Below, in pieces: positions 63,388-64,000 of a stretch of 64,000 nucleotides of DNA. The notes beneath the pieces were generated by a model. It was not told where the DNA came from. It saw only the letters and a list, made by a program, of their open reading frames with translations, and searched no databases. Origin of the DNA: Bog-793 sp963823945 (GTDB lineage Bacteria; Actinomycetota; Acidimicrobiia; Acidimicrobiales; Bog-793); the NCBI GenBank assembly GCA_963823945.1, contig CAWGNK010000005.1, forward strand, positions 62,001-126,000, in the 5' to 3' direction. Both the position numbers and the translations under genes were made by a program. Within the stretch, counting starts at the first letter, position 1, and every line of letters starts with the position of its first letter.

Positions 63388-64000
63388 ATGGCGGTCCTGA
63401 CCCGGCGGGAGAACTCGCCGCAGCCCGATACGGCCTCGAAGCGGCTCGGGGTCTTCGTCGTCACGCGCCGCCACCTCGTCGTGGCGGGCGTCTGGGGGGT
63501 CCTCCTCGTCCTCGCCCTCGTCGACGCGACCGGGGGGCTCGCCTTCGGCCTGGCGGCCGCCGGCACGATCGGGGCGATCGCCTTCGGCGTCCACCGCTAC
63601 CGCCCGGCGAGGCGCCTGCCGTGGTTCATGGCGCTCACCGCCTTCACGCTCTTTGTCGCCGGCGGCGTCGCCCGCGACGACCTGCACACGCTCGGTGTCC
63701 TCACCGCGCACCGCTCGCTCATCCCGGATCTCATCGTGCTGCCGGGCTACGCGATCCTGGGCGCGGCGCTGATCGCCATCATCCGGGCCCGCACCGGGTC
63801 GACGCGCCACCGCCTCGGCATCATCTACGACGGCGTCATCGCCTCGCTCGCCGTGCTCGCCTGCTCGCTCGTGTACGTGATCGAGCCCGTGCTGGCTCGC
63901 AAGAGCGCGCCGGTGGACCTGAAACTGATCCTCGTCTGCTATCCGGCGGCCTCGCTCTTCTTGCTCATCATGACGCTGCAGATCGCCTTCGGCACGAGCC
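63388..64000 (+). CDS. Multi-TM membrane protein, N-terminal part
   Basis: The first 204 codons run to the window edge. After a 25-residue cytoplasmic tail there are about five to six hydrophobic helices: VVAGVWGVLLVLALVDATGG, LAFGLAAAGTIGAIAFGV, WFMALTAFTLFVAGGVA, IVLPGYAILGAALIAII, GVIASLAVLACSLVYVIEPVL and LILVCYPAASLFLLIM. The order, with a helix set followed by DLKLILVCYPAASLFL, resembles the sensor region placed before GGDEF/EAL domains in actinobacteria, but the catalytic part is outside the window, so this is only a suggestion. The ATG follows a strong GAGGAGG. Confidence 0.75.
   Translation, partial: MAVLTRRENSPQPDTASKRLGVFVVTRRHLVVAGVWGVLLVLALVDATGGLAFGLAAAGTIGAIAFGVHRYRPARRLPWFMALTAFTLFVAGGVARDDLHTLGVLTAHRSLIPDLIVLPGYAILGAALIAIIRARTGSTRHRLGIIYDGVIASLAVLACSLVYVIEPVLARKSAPVDLKLILVCYPAASLFLLIMTLQIAFGTS

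Overview
The window is a high-GC, gene-dense bacterial chromosome segment of actinobacterial type, most likely from the class Acidimicrobiia or a close relative. This is judged from gene order and family content, not from a marker-gene comparison. Supporting signs are an MihF-type integration host factor, a WhiG/FliA-like sigma factor, a PriA with degenerate helicase motifs, a menaquinone pathway, frequent GTG/TTG starts, and many genes whose only visible promoter is a TAnnnT box 6-9 nt before the start codon, implying leaderless mRNAs. No rRNA, tRNA, CRISPR array or insertion sequence was recognised.

Layout. 1-8.2 kb: a partial unknown gene, a YyaL-type thioredoxin-domain protein, and a menaquinone cluster (menE, menB, menA, menH, menD; menC and menF are not here). 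8.2-19.5 kb: accessory and housekeeping genes (DUF169, tyrS, DUF885 peptidase, flavin reductase, RNase D, a GNAT acetyltransferase, two small proteins, a Cys-cluster protein, a radical SAM/ATP-grasp pair, an NfuA-like Fe-S scaffold). 19.5-26 kb: the shikimate run aroC, a fused aroK-aroB, aroQ, then pepQ, efp, nusB and a PurM-like gene. 26-28.5 kb: an arsenic cassette (arsM, arsC, aquaglyceroporin, divergent arsR) around a perfect 11-bp palindromic operator, followed by a two-TM protein. 29.7-37.8 kb: the pyrimidine operon pyrR-pyrC-carA-carB-pyrD-pyrF, lacking pyrB. 37.9-43.5 kb: mihF-gmk-rpoZ-coaBC-metK-priA. 43.5-50.4 kb: an ECF-like sigma factor coupled to an Ogt/Ada fusion, rpsO-pnp-M16 peptidase, and a TauE/SafE exporter. 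50.7-57.1 kb: an oligopeptide-type ABC transporter with a fused double ATPase. 57.5-64 kb: an orphan type IV pilin, dapB, dapA, RNase J, a WhiG-like sigma factor, and the 5' part of a multi-TM protein.

Working together. Most genes are packed into operons joined by 4-nt NTGA stop/start overlaps, and all four first bases occur (ATGA, GTGA, TTGA, CTGA). The most unusual observation is that three genes (gmk, an M16 peptidase and an ABC permease) have no ATG, GTG or TTG that could begin the conserved protein. Each has a CTG exactly where the start is expected, which suggests CTG is a routine start codon here. Other points of interest are a radical SAM protein ending in the CCAEP tail known from selenoprotein relatives, a symmetric divergent menE/menB promoter, an operator spanning the tauE start codon, a structured leader before a small Cys-rich protein, and an AT-rich intergenic island bounded by 11-bp inverted repeats.
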